Assembly (NCBI GenBank): GCA_034406715.1
Contig: CP137874.1
Location: 248,001 to 312,000 of the forward strand
Direction: 5' to 3'
Length of the DNA: 64,000 nt
Source of the DNA: Rhodotorula mucilaginosa
Lineage: Eukaryota; Basidiomycota; Microbotryomycetes; Sporidiobolales; Sporidiobolaceae
Part shown: positions 45,674 to 56,876 of the stretch, piece after piece
How the letters are laid out: each line of letters opens with the position of its first letter
Position numbering within the stretch: the first letter of the stretch is position 1
Made by a program: the position numbers and the translations under genes
Notes under the pieces: generated by a model
What the model was told of the DNA's origin: nothing
The model's input: the letters and a program-made list of their open reading frames with translations, nothing else
Databases searched by the model: none

Positions 45674-46865
45674 ATGAATCAGATTCGCCATATTCAGAAA
45701 CTCAACGAGGAGGAACTCAAGTCGGGCACGACGGCGAGTTGGCATGACCAGGTGCGCCGACCCGCATCTCAACCTCTCCTCATCACTACGACTCTGACCT
45801 TACTCGATGCATTGCACGACGGACAGTATAAAGACTCTGCTTACGTCAACGTCGGTGGACTGCCCATCAACCTCACCGAGGGAGACGTCATCACCATCTT
45901 CTCCCAGTGCGCTCAAGTGCCCCACCCACTTCGCCCACAATCGCCAAGAGCTAAAGTCCTGACCACGTGCGCTCCCTAGGTATGGCGAGATCGTCGACAT
46001 CAACATGCCTCGCGACCCAAACACGGGCAAACCTCGCGGCTTCGCTTGGCTCATGTATGCCGACCAGCGATCGACCGTTCTCGCGGTCGACAACCTCAAC
46101 GGCGCTCAAGTTCTCGGTCGCACGCTCAGGGTCGATCACGTCTTGAACTATAAGCAACTCGAGCGGGACCAGGAGACGGGGAAGCTCAAAGAGCGGGACG
46201 AGCAGAGGTACGTCGATCTACAGCTTGTTCCCTTGTACCGAACTGACGCCCGCTCCCCCATCAGCTTTGCGGCTCATCCCGAAAAGTTCCTCAAAAAGGC
46301 CGGCGAATCCGACGGGTCCGAGAGCGACTCGTCGCACGGCTCGATCGATCCCGACGACCCCATGCGCGACTACCTCATCTCGCAGCGGCGCGAGAAGAAA
46401 AAGAAACGCAAGGCAGAAGGAGGCGGAGGCGGCAGCAGCGAATCGAAGGAAGAGAAGCGACGCAGGAAGGAAGAACGGCGGCGGATCCGTGAGGAGCGTG
46501 AGGCGCGCAAGGCGAGGAAGGGGGTTGATGGCGGCGGCAAACGTCGGGCGATCGACGACGGTGGGAGGGGTCCCCTGGGCTCGAATGAAGTCAAGAGGAG
46601 TCGAGGAGACTCTCGTGAGCGGGAGGAGGAACGGCCATCGTCGAGGGGCCCCCGCAGCCCGGATCGCTACCACCGCTCGGATCCACGTTCCCGGTCGCGC
46701 TACTCGCCGGACCGGTCGAGGGAAGAGCGCGGCGGAAGTCGGGACAACGACCGCGACCGGGACAGGCGAAGCAGGTACGACGATGACGACAAGCGGCGGG
46801 GAGGTGGCGGTGGGGGAAGCAGAGACGCCTTTGCGGATCTCGAACGGTGGGCTCGGGGCGCCTAG
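45674..46865 (+). CDS. IST3: IST3/RBMX2 RNA-binding splicing factor (RES complex)
   Basis: U2-snRNP-associated RRM protein, core of the pre-mRNA retention and splicing (RES) complex. The start [18 protein letters not shown] is the family N-terminus. [19 protein letters not shown] begins the [43 protein letters not shown] (RNP1) and [20 protein letters not shown] complete it. The C-terminal extension is an Arg/Ser/Asp/Lys-rich tail, longer than in S. cerevisiae but like basidiomycete and animal RBMX2. Introns split Gln-Tyr junctions at the expected family places. Confidence 0.92.
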
Positions 46866-46977
46866 AATGGGGGGGCCACTGATGAATGCCTATGCACGGG
46901 TACTGAGTTTGGCGTGCTCTACGGGAGCTCTGCTCTATCTATACGAAATAATACGCGAGCGCGCTCGGAAAAATCGG

Positions 46978-48428
46978 CTATTCTTCGTACTCTGAATCGC
47001 TCGAAGCGAGCGAACGTTTCCGCGACGCTGCCGACGCCGAAGACGACGACTTGCGCCGGGGTGGGGCTATCCTAGCCGGCGCTCCCAACGTCTTGGCGCT
47101 GTTGGACCGTTTCCGGGGCGGCCGCTCTTTCGCGATCGGCTTGAGCGCGCCGAGTCGACATTGTGGCCCGCCTGGTTCTGAGCGGAAGAATCCGGCTGTG
47201 TGGAAGGCGGAGAAGTCGGAAGCCGAGAAAGTCTCCGGCTCGGCGTGGCCGGGGATCGCCGCCGACGTCGTGTAGTTGGTTTGCTCGAGAATGCTGAGCA
47301 AAATCGCTGTCGAGGCGCGACGGAATCCGTAAATCTATACGAGAGAGAGCTTGCGTAAGTAACGTTCCAACACTCCCCTAAAGTCTCAAACACAGAGCGC
47401 ACGTTGAGTTGGCGAATGAAGGAAGAGATGACGGTGTGGCGGAAGAACTTTTCGAGGATGACGAGAAGATGCGGCTTCGTATGGGCGACGAGCAAGTATC
47501 GGCCCGAGCTGTCCCAGCGAATCCAGGGCTCGTACTGCTTATGCTGAAGGAGGTACCACAGCTTGCTGATGAATGGCTGCAAATCGGAGCGGAAATCATC
47601 AATTCTCCACAGCGTCAAAAGAAGCTTCGATCCTTGACTCACGGTCACCTGCTCGACTTGTTCGACCTCGGCGGCTTCGTCGTATTGGTATGTTGGCATC
47701 GGGGGCGGTATAGGGAGGTGCAGTCCTTGCGCGTGGGACCGAGGCGATCGCCACGACGAAACAGGTGGTGGGGCGGGTGCACGTTGCGGTGGCGTCGGCA
47801 ATGGGAGTTCGGCCTCCGGAGAGAGCAAAAGAGGCGGCCAATCCGTCTCTTGTATGTCGCAGAGACGGGTCGTGAGCGAATGCATCGGATTCTCGCCTGG
47901 ACGAGACGCCGGCAACTCCCTGGACGGCGAGGCGTTCGAGGAACTGTACGGCCAGAAGGCCGACTCATGACCCGCCTGTTCGGAGGCTCGCTGATTGTTG
48001 TAAGGACCGTTGTACGGCTGTCCTCCGTGACCCTGAGCATGCTTGTCGAACCCTTTGACTCGATCGAGCCCGTCTGAGACGTTCGCCGGTGCCGGGAGAC
48101 ACTCGTCATTCGCTGGGTAGACGAGCCCCGAGCTCCGTCCCGCGCCGCCGAAGAAGTCGTAAGGGGTATATGCGACGGGTTCCGAGGATCTCCGCCGAGG
48201 TGGGGGTGGACCGGTGTTGCTGCTTGGCGCGGATGCCCAAGTCGCCCAATCGCGCTCTGTCTGCTCAGGAGGAGGCCAAGTCTGGTGGTCCACCGACTGT
48301 CCCGGCACTCCGACGGTGAGAAGCGAGGAGAATGCCAGATGACTGTCGGTTGTGCCGGGCAGACAAGGCAAAGGTAAGGGATCCGTGAAGGGAGAAACGT
48401 CCTCGGCGGTAAACGCCGGAAAATCCAT
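46978..48428 (-). CDS. HSF-type DNA-binding transcription factor, DBD in C-terminal half
   Basis: Two exons (47403-48428, 46978-47334) give 460 residues. The first 270 or so are disordered, rich in Pro, Ser and acidic residues. The HSF-type winged-helix domain follows: DLQPFISKLWYLLQHKQYEP, WIRWDSSGRYLLVAHTKPH, ILEKFFRHTVISSFIRQLN and, across the intron, IYGFRRAS. This matches the HSF consensus from the K-L-W/Y helix to F-V/I-R-Q-L-N-x-Y-G-F. The domain lies unusually far from the N-terminus for a heat-shock factor, and no heptad-repeat oligomerisation region is evident after it. The tail is Lys/Arg/Ser-rich (RPPRKRSNSAKTLG). Target genes unknown. Confidence 0.82.
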
Positions 48429-49937
48429 CGTAGCGGCTAAAGGTTTCGGAGTCGCTGCGGTGCACGACAGACTGTCGGTCGCGACGATTGCGAGTCTGCA
48501 AGTTGTCCAAAGGGGACCAAGGGCTGACGAACAGTCGCCGCCAGAAGCGTTGCGAGGAAAGGCGATCCGCCAGCCTCCGCTGGAAACTCCGGATCGCGAA
48601 GCCTATGCACGGCCGGGCTTGACGGTCCGGATGGTCGTTTCTCGGCTGGCGATCGGTACAGGGAGTAGTCAGCCAGTTTGATCGTCCGCACCTGCTTTTC
48701 TCGGAGCATGTTCGTACTGCAACCTTGAACAAGGCTCCGTAACCGGGTCTCCGCAGAGATGACGGAGCACAGTTGGAATCCGATATTACTTCCATTAATC
48801 AGGCAGGCGGGCTCTATGTGACGAATGGATACTGATGCCGGTGAGTGTACTGTATACCGCACGACTTGACGAGGATAGCGATGCGGACAGCGAGGCGCAA
48901 TCGGCCGAGAACCTTCCTAATCGCAGCTGCGGCGTCTGCTCTACTCTGTGTACATAGCGCAGGGTTGAACAACGTAACTGAAGTGATCTCCAGACATTAG
49001 TCTTCGATCAGACCCGGCATCGAGCTTGCCAAGAACACTCGCTGTTCATGCTCGCCCGCATCTCTGGCCCGCACAGCTGCAGCTGCCGCGCATACGCATC
49101 TTTCGAGCTGGCTCCAGTTTGAAGCTGGCAGGCGCAATCTGGAAGCTTAACCTTGCCATTACCGAGGGGGTTGACATGAGACAGTAGCAATCACGGATTG
49201 CGACATGCATATGCCTGATGATTGCGCAGAGAGACCCTACGTAAGCGCGGCAGCACCCGATGAAAGCTCAGCGCCTGAACACAAGGTATTGACCTGCTGT
49301 ACAGGGCACCCCACTGAGCAGGCGGTCTGGAGCAAACCAAGCTTGCAAGGCCAACAGGCAAGATGGTGTCCAACTCTGGCAAGATGCAGTACATATACTT
49401 GCTGGATCCAACCGGGCCAAGCCGATGGACGAAAGTCCGGAAGCGGCACCGGCTAAATCCCAGCAGACTCATCGATGAGCATATCTGATTATGTAAGATA
49501 ACTAGAGATACACCAGGACGGTAATACTAAAGCCTCGGCCACCGGGCTGCTTTTTGTTCGGTCTCGTCCAGCGTTTGCAGATCACCTAGGCCGGCCGGGG
49601 GCCGGACACGACAAGGTGCTGCAGATCAAAATCAAGCCGACGGCGGCGGATCGCGCAAAGCTGTTCCACGGGGCGGTACGACGGAGATGGCATGGCCTCG
49701 AAAGTTCTATGGAGGGCAAGACGCAAATGGCGGAAAGTGGCCGCGTTCCTGCGGCAAGCCGCAAGTACCGGAACTCGAAGGATAATCACGCCAGCTCCCG
49801 TGCGCCCTCGCCCACATCTTCGCCGAGCTGTATGAGCGACTGCAGGGTAGAGCGGTTGCATATCAATGTTGCTGATACGGGATCCTCTGGTCTATCCATG
49901 ACGAGTCGACGTTGCTCGTGGTAAATCAATGGCGGAG
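48429..49937. other. 1.5-kb intergenic region upstream of the HSF-type gene
   Basis: An unusually long gap for this window, between two minus-strand genes, so mostly promoter/5' region of the HSF-type gene. Open frames on both strands are short, with no domain and no consistent spliced frame. No tRNA or mobile element recognised. Confidence 0.45.
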
Positions 49938-52900
49938 TCACCGACGGAGGCCGACAACTATCCTCGAACGCGGACCCAGTGCGATGTCTTCCACCTTGAC
50001 CGGTACCTCTTCACCAATCTCGGGGCCGTGCTCGGGCTTGTCGAGTCGGAGTGCGCCGCGAACGCCGAGCTGCGGGATCAGAACCGACTGGACGTAGAGG
50101 TTTTCGAACGTGCTGCGGACGGGCTGTCGGTAGGCGAGAGCTGTCAAACCGTTCGCGAGCAAGTCGAACGTCTTGTGGTCCTCGTCGCTGACGGCAGGAG
50201 GCGCCGAAGTAGTCGAGTTGGACATGGCGTTCAGCAGATCGACTTTTTGCTTGATCACCCAGAGCGACCAGTACGACTGCGCGGCGCCGTCGAGACGGTG
50301 CCGGGCCTTGGCGGCGGCATTGAAACCTTCGATTTGCGTGAGGACTGCTGGCAGACCGGCTCGCGGAGCATAGGCGGCCCTCGACGACTCTGGCAGCAGA
50401 GCGCCCTTGAGCTGATAGTGCGAGAACAAGTCGCTGTATCGTCGCAAGGGCGACGTCACCCGAAGGTAACCGTATTCGTCGTTGATCCCCATCGGCCAGT
50501 GTGGTCCAGGGGTCGGAGTCGTCTCGCCGGGCAAGAACTCGATCCTTCGCTTCAGGACCTCCTTCGCCGGCGCGATTCCCGAGTCGGGATCCCGCAACTT
50601 CAGGACCGCGTCGAGGTCTTGCGGCAAGGCCGTCGGTGCGCCCTGCTGCCGGAACGGAACGGCGATACCGCGTTCAACGGCGAAGCGAGCGGCCACTCGA
50701 TTTGCCGCGACCATCATCTCCGAGACGAGCAAGTTGGCTGGCGAGTCGACGTACGAGTGGTCCCCCTCCGACGGCAACCGGACGGATACGCGGGGCGGTC
50801 GAGAGTGGAACAAGGGGTTCTCGAGCGTCTCAAAGTGAGGGCGGATCGGTTTCGGAGAGACGGACACGGAGGAGGAGGGGAATTGCCAGAAGAGGGCCGA
50901 CGACTCGACACGCCGCCGCATCAGCTTCTTCGCCAGGCGATGCAGGGTCGACAGCTGGTCGAGTGAGGCCGCATCGGTCGGAAGAGCGGCGTCGTCGGTC
51001 GGTCGTCGTGCACGATTCGCCTCCGCTTCCAGCTCGGCATCGGTCAGATCGCGGTTGCTGATCGTTCGCCCAGCCTGAGGTGCTTCGTAACCGAGCACTT
51101 TTTCAACCGCGCCGTACGTGAGCCTGCGAACGTCGCGAACGATGCCAGCCTTGACTTCGGACTCGACGACTTCGCCCGACGCCTCGTCTATCCGCATTCC
51201 GAGACTGAGCACGCGTTGACCGGCCCGTCCGTTCGAGCCCAGACTGAGCTTCTGCTCGACGGTAAAAGTGTCGGGGAGCATCGACCAGGTGTACTCGGGG
51301 AAGTAGACCGTGTGATCGCGCAGGCGCGCGAGGTTCGTGAGGAGGTGATTTGGGTGCAACAAGGCGGTCGGGTCGGCGATGTGCACATGCACCCACCACG
51401 TCGCCGTGCCGTTTGCCGTGGGAGGACCTGCAGCAATCGAGATGCCGTCGTCGAGCTCTGAAGCGCTCGGGTCGTCGATGGTGAACACGGTCGCCGAGCC
51501 GAAATCATGTCGGACCGAGTCGTGCGGATCGAGCGGGTAAAAGTCTGTCGGAGAAGGCGCGCTGGACGGCGCTGGCGACGAGGACCGCTCCCGAGCTCGG
51601 GCAAGCTTGGCAGCGACCTTGTCCCCAATCTCGTCCCACGATCGCAGCCCCTTTGGCGCCTCGTGCGCGACCCAATCCTCCCACTTCGCGACGTTCCCAA
51701 CTTCGGCGAGGAAATCTCGGATTCGAGATCTCTGCACTTCTCGAGTCTGTTCCCATTCGGGGAGGCCGAGTCGCGCAGTGGTGGCGTCGACGAGTTTGAT
51801 CAGAGACGGCGCGATGGCGAGGTGCGGTTGCATCTGGAGGAGACGCTCGCGGGCCAGGGTATCGCGTAGGAACCCGAAGAGGACGAGATCGGATTCGGAC
51901 CAGGAAAAGTCTGGATCGCCGACCGGGAGGGGGCGCAGCGGGAGAGCTGCGGCGCCGTTGCTGTCCGCTTCGACTTCGCTCGAGGAGGAGCCTGCCGCCT
52001 TTTTCTGATCCCGGGCCCACTGTCGAAGTCGGGCACATTTCTCTGCCCACGCCTCGACCTCGGCACTCCGTTCGCGAACCCAATCTCGCGCGAGTTCGAA
52101 CCGCTCGACCTCCTCCAACGGCCTGAGATCGAACCGCCCCGTCTGGCGCAACGTGAGCGGATCAGCGATAAAGTGCTGAGGTTGCGCGAGCAAGATCCGC
52201 GTCAACGCGAGCGAGCGAGCTCGACTCGACTTGTTCGGGACGCGGAGGGCGCTCAGAGCGCTCGCGACGGTCACGGAGGTCGGCGCCGCCGGCGCCCCTG
52301 CCGCCAAGATGATGCGGTAGATGTCGTGGACTCCGTTCGCTGCCAAGAGTTGCGTCTCGCGTTCAATGTCGATCTCGACTTGGCGGAGGGCTTGCAGGAT
52401 CTCGAGCGTTTCCGGTCGATCAGAGGCGACCATGGGCGAGTCGGCGGCTCCCGCTCCCGCTCCGGCTTCGGCGCCGGCGTTGTTGCTCGCCCGTGCTGCG
52501 GCGATGGTCGCTTCGAGGTGATCGCCGAGCTGCGTGGCGAGCTGACTGGCGACAACAGAAGGCACGACAGAGATGATGTCGTCCATGCTGACGTCGACCA
52601 CTTCTCCCGAGGAAGCGAGGACGGTCCCACGTCGGACGGTCGCGAACGAACGACAGATGTAGATACCGCAGAGTTGTTGACCGGCTCTGGGAGGCGTAAA
52701 CACCGATCAGAGGGGTCCCAGATGAGGATAAGGGGAACACGAAGATTCTCACCGGCTCGTGTCGACCCAATCTCCCGGACGAAGCTCCCGCGCCTTGCCC
52801 TTTTTCCCGGACTTGAAGTTCTCTCCTGCCTCTGCGTCATCCCAGAGTCCTCCTCCGTCGACCGTGTCGTCGTTCACAGCGAGAGAGGCTTCGTCCAGGC

Positions 52901-53414
52901 GCAGGTGAGATGATGCAGACGACGAGAAGCTCCGGCGACTGGTCACCGGGTTGTCCCTCGCAGTGAGATCACCGATACGCTGAGCCGAGACTGCACTGTC
53001 GCGGCGAGCAGAAGCGGATCTGGCTTGCGCGGCTTGAGCAAGCTGTGAGCTATTGCGGCGGTCGACCTGGTAGGCGACGAGTTTGCCGCGCCTCTGCTTG
53101 GCCCGAGGTTGTGCGGTCCCAATCCACGGCAGCGGCTGGGACGGCGTCTGCCTTCGAGGGGTCGGCTTGTACCCGGACTGGACGGAGCGCGACAGATCGT
53201 CTGCACGCTGGTCGATTTCCTGGCTGCCTCTGACGGCGAGTCGGACGATCCTGTCGACCAATCTGCGATGCGGGTCGGCTCTGGGCCGGTCTGGCTGCGT
53301 TGCTTGGCTCGAGAGGGACGGCGAGAGGGGAGCGGCGGTGCAGGCGAACGAGCGAGACGGGTTCGACGTCGCGGCGAGTCGCTGTACGACGGCCTTGCTG
53401 GTGCCGACGAGCAT
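49938..53414 (-). CDS. DSS1: Mitochondrial exoribonuclease II, DSS1 (mtEXO)
   Basis: RNB-domain 3'-5' exoribonuclease which, with the SUV3 helicase, forms the mitochondrial degradosome. The ATG at 53414 starts an Arg/Ser-rich presequence-like leader (MLVGTSKAVVQRLAATSNPS). After one intron (donor near 52753) the long second exon runs through FDLRPLEEVERFELARDWVR to the catalytic motif VFTIDDPSASELDDGISI with the metal-binding aspartates. Then WWVHVHIADPTALLHPNHLL, RLRDHTVYFPEYTWSMLPD, YVDSPANLLVSEMMVAANRV and YGYLRVTSPLRRYSDLFSHY, with the RNB arginines, and a short C-terminal barrel ending GPRSRIVVGLRR. The length of over 1,100 residues and the lack of cold-shock domains agree with DSS1 rather than DIS3. 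Confidence 0.9.
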
Positions 53415-54913
53415 CTTTGCTAGCTTCGTGATGCGCTCAGATCAGCCCGGCGCGAGTTCTTAGTAGAGGCGAGCGCTGTTGAGTTTGAATGTCAAAAAAA
53501 AGTCGAGCGAAGGGGCAGAGCGCCGTCTCACGACAGCTGGAAGCGCTGGGCAAAAGGGACGTCAGCTCACCTGTACCTAAGCGTCGTCTTGCAGCCAGTC
53601 TACCTCCAGCTCGAGGTGAAAGCGTGACGAGTGCGAGCGGCAAAGTCTCGCTCGCTTCTTCCGCTTCTTTGCCTCTCGACATCGACTGCTTTCAAACGAT
53701 CCCAGCTACGGACTAGCGTGAATGCAGCAGGCTATACTAGAACAAGCTGGCTACGCATTGGCATCCGCGCCCGAGCGTAACTTTGGCAGTGCCGCTCGTC
53801 TGCTGGCTCTGGCTGAGAAAACTTGTGCTCGAGGCTCTCGCCACGTACATGCACGTGCTTGCGCCTATTCCCACGCTGCGTGTACGCCAACATACGACCA
53901 ACGCACCTGCTCCGCTCCTCTGCGAACGCGCATGTCACATTCCCCGCCGGCTTGTCCTAAAAATTCGCCGCGAACCAGGCCACCCGTGCGCGCACCCACC
54001 CCTGCTGCCTCGTGACCCGTTCAGGAGTCACGGTGACGCGCACGTGTCCGTCCATCCGGCAGAGAGAGGAGCGAGCGCCGACGCTCGGACATGAGTCCTT
54101 TGTCCGTCTCTCTCTTGGTCCTTCTTCACTTCCTTCTCACCACTCGAACAACGACAGGGCTTCTCCACAACACCTTCCCACAGCTTAACTCACCCTTTTC
54201 CCTTTCTCTGATGGCTCGCACTCGAGTCGACAGTCTGTCCACAGGTGCGTACATCGCACTCAGCTCGGGCTCTTCGGTAACGGGCCCCTCCGCGGCGTTC
54301 TGATCCGGCAGAGGGCGTCGCCAATCTCAAGCCCGATGCCCACTCTATTCCAGAGAGCATCCATAGCGAGACTCTGCCCTCCAAGCTGCGCCGGCGGTGT
54401 GCGCTCGATTTGTGCCTCCGTCATCCGTCGGTCCACGCGCCAAGACGCCGAATGACGGGCGGGGCGTGCTCAAGACAAGTCAACCACACGCCGGGCCCCT
54501 TTGGCTCGCAGAGTCTCATTATGGATGCTCTATAGGAGTAGTCTGAGCATCGGGTCGGCGATCGGCTTTGGCCTCTGCCGAGTCAGAACGCGGACGGAGG
54601 AGCCCACGGGTTGACAAGAGCTGACCCCTCGCCGCCCCATGACAATCACTTCTGCCAATCTCTGCAGTCATTCCATTATCTCCTTCACTCATTCTGATGT
54701 AGCATCGTTTGTCGAGGCAGGCAACTCTTTTGGCGCGTTTCAGTCTCCTTTTTCCATTTTCCAGAGCTCGCTCTCCGCGACCAACTTGGCACTTGACTCT
54801 GCTCTTCCTTTGCCTCAAAATGCATCCAAAGCTGTACAGAGAGAGACGAGGAACTATGCTAAAAGTCGACAAGCGATTTCCGAGCTTCCGAGGTGCATTC
54901 ATTCAAGCAGTAG
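53415..54913. other. 1.5-kb intergenic region between DSS1 and the phosphoesterase gene
   Basis: Promoter side of DSS1 and 3' flank of the phosphoesterase gene. Apart from the doubtful small frame at 53489-53716 it contains short frames only. One at 54091-54303 starts like a signal peptide but ends quickly, and I could not extend it. Confidence 0.4.
53489..53716 (+). CDS. Possible small protein (75 aa), doubtful
   Basis: A single-exon frame begins 75 bp from the divergent DSS1 start (MSKKSRAKGQSAVSRQLEAL) and ends in LDIDCFQTIPATD. The Lys/Arg/Ser-rich composition and an ATG next to an A-run are compatible with a real small protein, but there is no recognised domain and chance open frames of this size are common here. 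Confidence 0.25.
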   Translation: MSKKSRAKGQSAVSRQLEALGKRDVSSPVPKRRLAASLPPARGESVTSASGKVSLASSASLPLDIDCFQTIPATD

Positions 54914-56515
54914 CTAGAACTCGCCCGCCGCAGCAAACGCTTCCAACGCCTCCGGACATTCCAGCATATCCGACCTCAGCGAGCTCTTGCCGTCGGTGAC
55001 ATCTTGATAAGTCTTGCGGTTCCTCTTCCGGAAGTCCGCCAGCATGGCGGCCCATTTTTCCTCTGCGGCTTGCTTGATCTCCTCCATCGTCCTGCCGGTG
55101 AGGATCGAAGTGTCGGCGTTGCGGGCCGCCTTGTCGGCATCGTCATCGTCGAGAGGTGGAGGTACGTAGAGGAACCACTGTGTGAGAGGAAAGTGAGAGA
55201 CGGAGCACGAGAGTTGAGTCATGCAGGCTCGGCTGCTTCACTGACCCTGGTTCTCAAATCCGGCACAAGAGGATCCTTAGATCTGCAAGAGTCAATGAGC
55301 TCGTGCGTCAGTCAGGAAGGAAGGAATAAGCGCCTGCGGACAACTTGGGCGCTGACTCGAGCGGCTCACTTGCTGTAGTAGGAGTCGAGCATTTTACGGA
55401 AGAACGTCAAGCGGAGGTTCTTGAAGCGTGCGCCGTGCTATAATCACGGAGACATGCGCGTTCAAAGGTCGTCAGTATGGTGGGCTTCAAAGAAAGTCAC
55501 CGGCGAGTATGAATGAAGACTGACCAAGACAACGGAAAACTTGCGCTGACCTCCCGTAGGTCCGTTTTCGGGCACTCCTGCAGACGTCTTGGACGGCGGA
55601 ACGTCCAGCCAGCGACAGTAGTGGTAAGCTGATTATGGAATCGAGAATCTTGTCAGCTTGTAGAGCTTTCCCAAATTCACCACCATCTCCAAAGTTTCAA
55701 AGACTCGCCTTGACGAAACTTGTCCTCCTGCGAAACGTCTTCCGCTGGCCAACTTTCGTCATCCGAAGAGTCCGGCGTGGTATCGGCAGCGTCGAGGTCA
55801 CCTTCCGAGTGATGATCGTCGATCTGTCGAATCCACGAGAGTAAGCTTTGTCTGGGACAAACCCGCAGTTTCGAACCGGACGTACTTCGTAGTAGCCCAC
55901 GTCCCACAGAGCGGCGCAGGTCCTCACCATGACCTGTCCTTCGCGAATGCCTTCGGAGAAGTAATGCGGCGTGGTCTCGACCGCGAGGCGAACCTTGGTC
56001 TTCCCAAGTGCCTGTTCCTCCTTGTTGAGACTGAATCCGCGCGGGATAGCCCACGAAAGGAGCTCGTCATCGAGTTGCAGACGCAGGTCAAAGTGCTTGG
56101 CGGTAGCGTCTGCGAGGGGACTTTAGCGCATACAACGGTTTGCTCTTCTTCTCTTTGCCCGACCGAAAAACTCACGGTGTTCCTGAATAACGAAGAAATT
56201 GCGTTGACTGCCAGCCACTCGGAGCGGGTCAGCTCGGACTCGATGCTAAGCCCTTGAAGTGACTCACCACAAGGCGGGGAACCTGCGAAGGATGACCTCG
56301 ACGTCTTTGCGCTGGTGCCTCGCGCCGGCGAACCGACTGATGAGGAGCGGGTCGAGCGCAGCCGGCTCGTGCCCCGCTTCTGCCACCTCCGCCGCCACCT
56401 TGGTACACTTCGTGACTCTTTCGGGCTCCTCCTCCGCCTTGTCCGGGCTCGTCCGCTTCGTCGCTGGCGCGTTTCCGACGAGCTGAGCCGCACGGGACGA
56501 GTCGTCGAGGTCCAT
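54914..56515 (-). CDS. Stand-alone LigD-type 3'-phosphoesterase domain protein
   Basis: The spliced frame gives NFFVIQEH, then AKHFDLRLQLDDELLSWA with IPRG, LGKTKVRLAVETTPHYFSEG and ALWDVGYYE, matching the phosphoesterase (LigD_N) domain that in bacterial LigD trims 3' ends in end joining. Here it is alone, without ligase or polymerase. Start: ATG at 56515 (MDLDDSSRAAQLV) with a Glu/Ala-rich leader. An acidic insert (DSSDDESWPAEDVSQEDKFR) separates the core from AYHYCRWLDV, GGQRKFSVVLHGARFKNLRL and the C-terminal WFLYVPPPLD and EKWAAMLADFRKRNRKTYQD. One intron (55629-55708, 80 nt) uses a GC donor and is required for frame. The expected active-site stretch between the TPHYF and ALWDVG blocks is atypical. 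Confidence 0.75.
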
Positions 56516-56876
56516 CGTCGCCGGTTCGTGAATTGGGACGCGCGGCAGGCGCGGAGATTCTGCTCTCCTAGCCGACTCCGACGACTGTGCGTGCACTGTA
56601 AGACTTGTGAGCTAGGCCAACGCGTTTGAAGTGAATGGTGGAAGGGAATTAAGGGAAAGAGTTTCTCCCCGCGGACCTCCCGCGGCCTTCTCAAGAGTCG
56701 CGTCGAGTCGTCGAGTCGTCAGACATGTCAAAGCCTGCTCGACGGAGCTGTAGAGCACGGCCGAACATACTCGCATTCACGCCGTGGACAAGGCCTTTGC
56801 GGAAAGTGGACACGCGTGCCTTCTTTCACCCACCTACTTCGTACAGCTACGGACGCGCGATCTCCGCCGCATACGC
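56516..56876. other. Intergenic, phosphoesterase gene promoter / COG3 3' flank
   Basis: 361 bp between two minus-strand genes. Nothing recognised. Confidence 0.45.

Noticed and set aside
54091-54303. Short frame beginning with a hydrophobic, signal-peptide-like stretch
   Set aside because: Only 70 codons, no continuation through plausible splice sites and no family resemblance.
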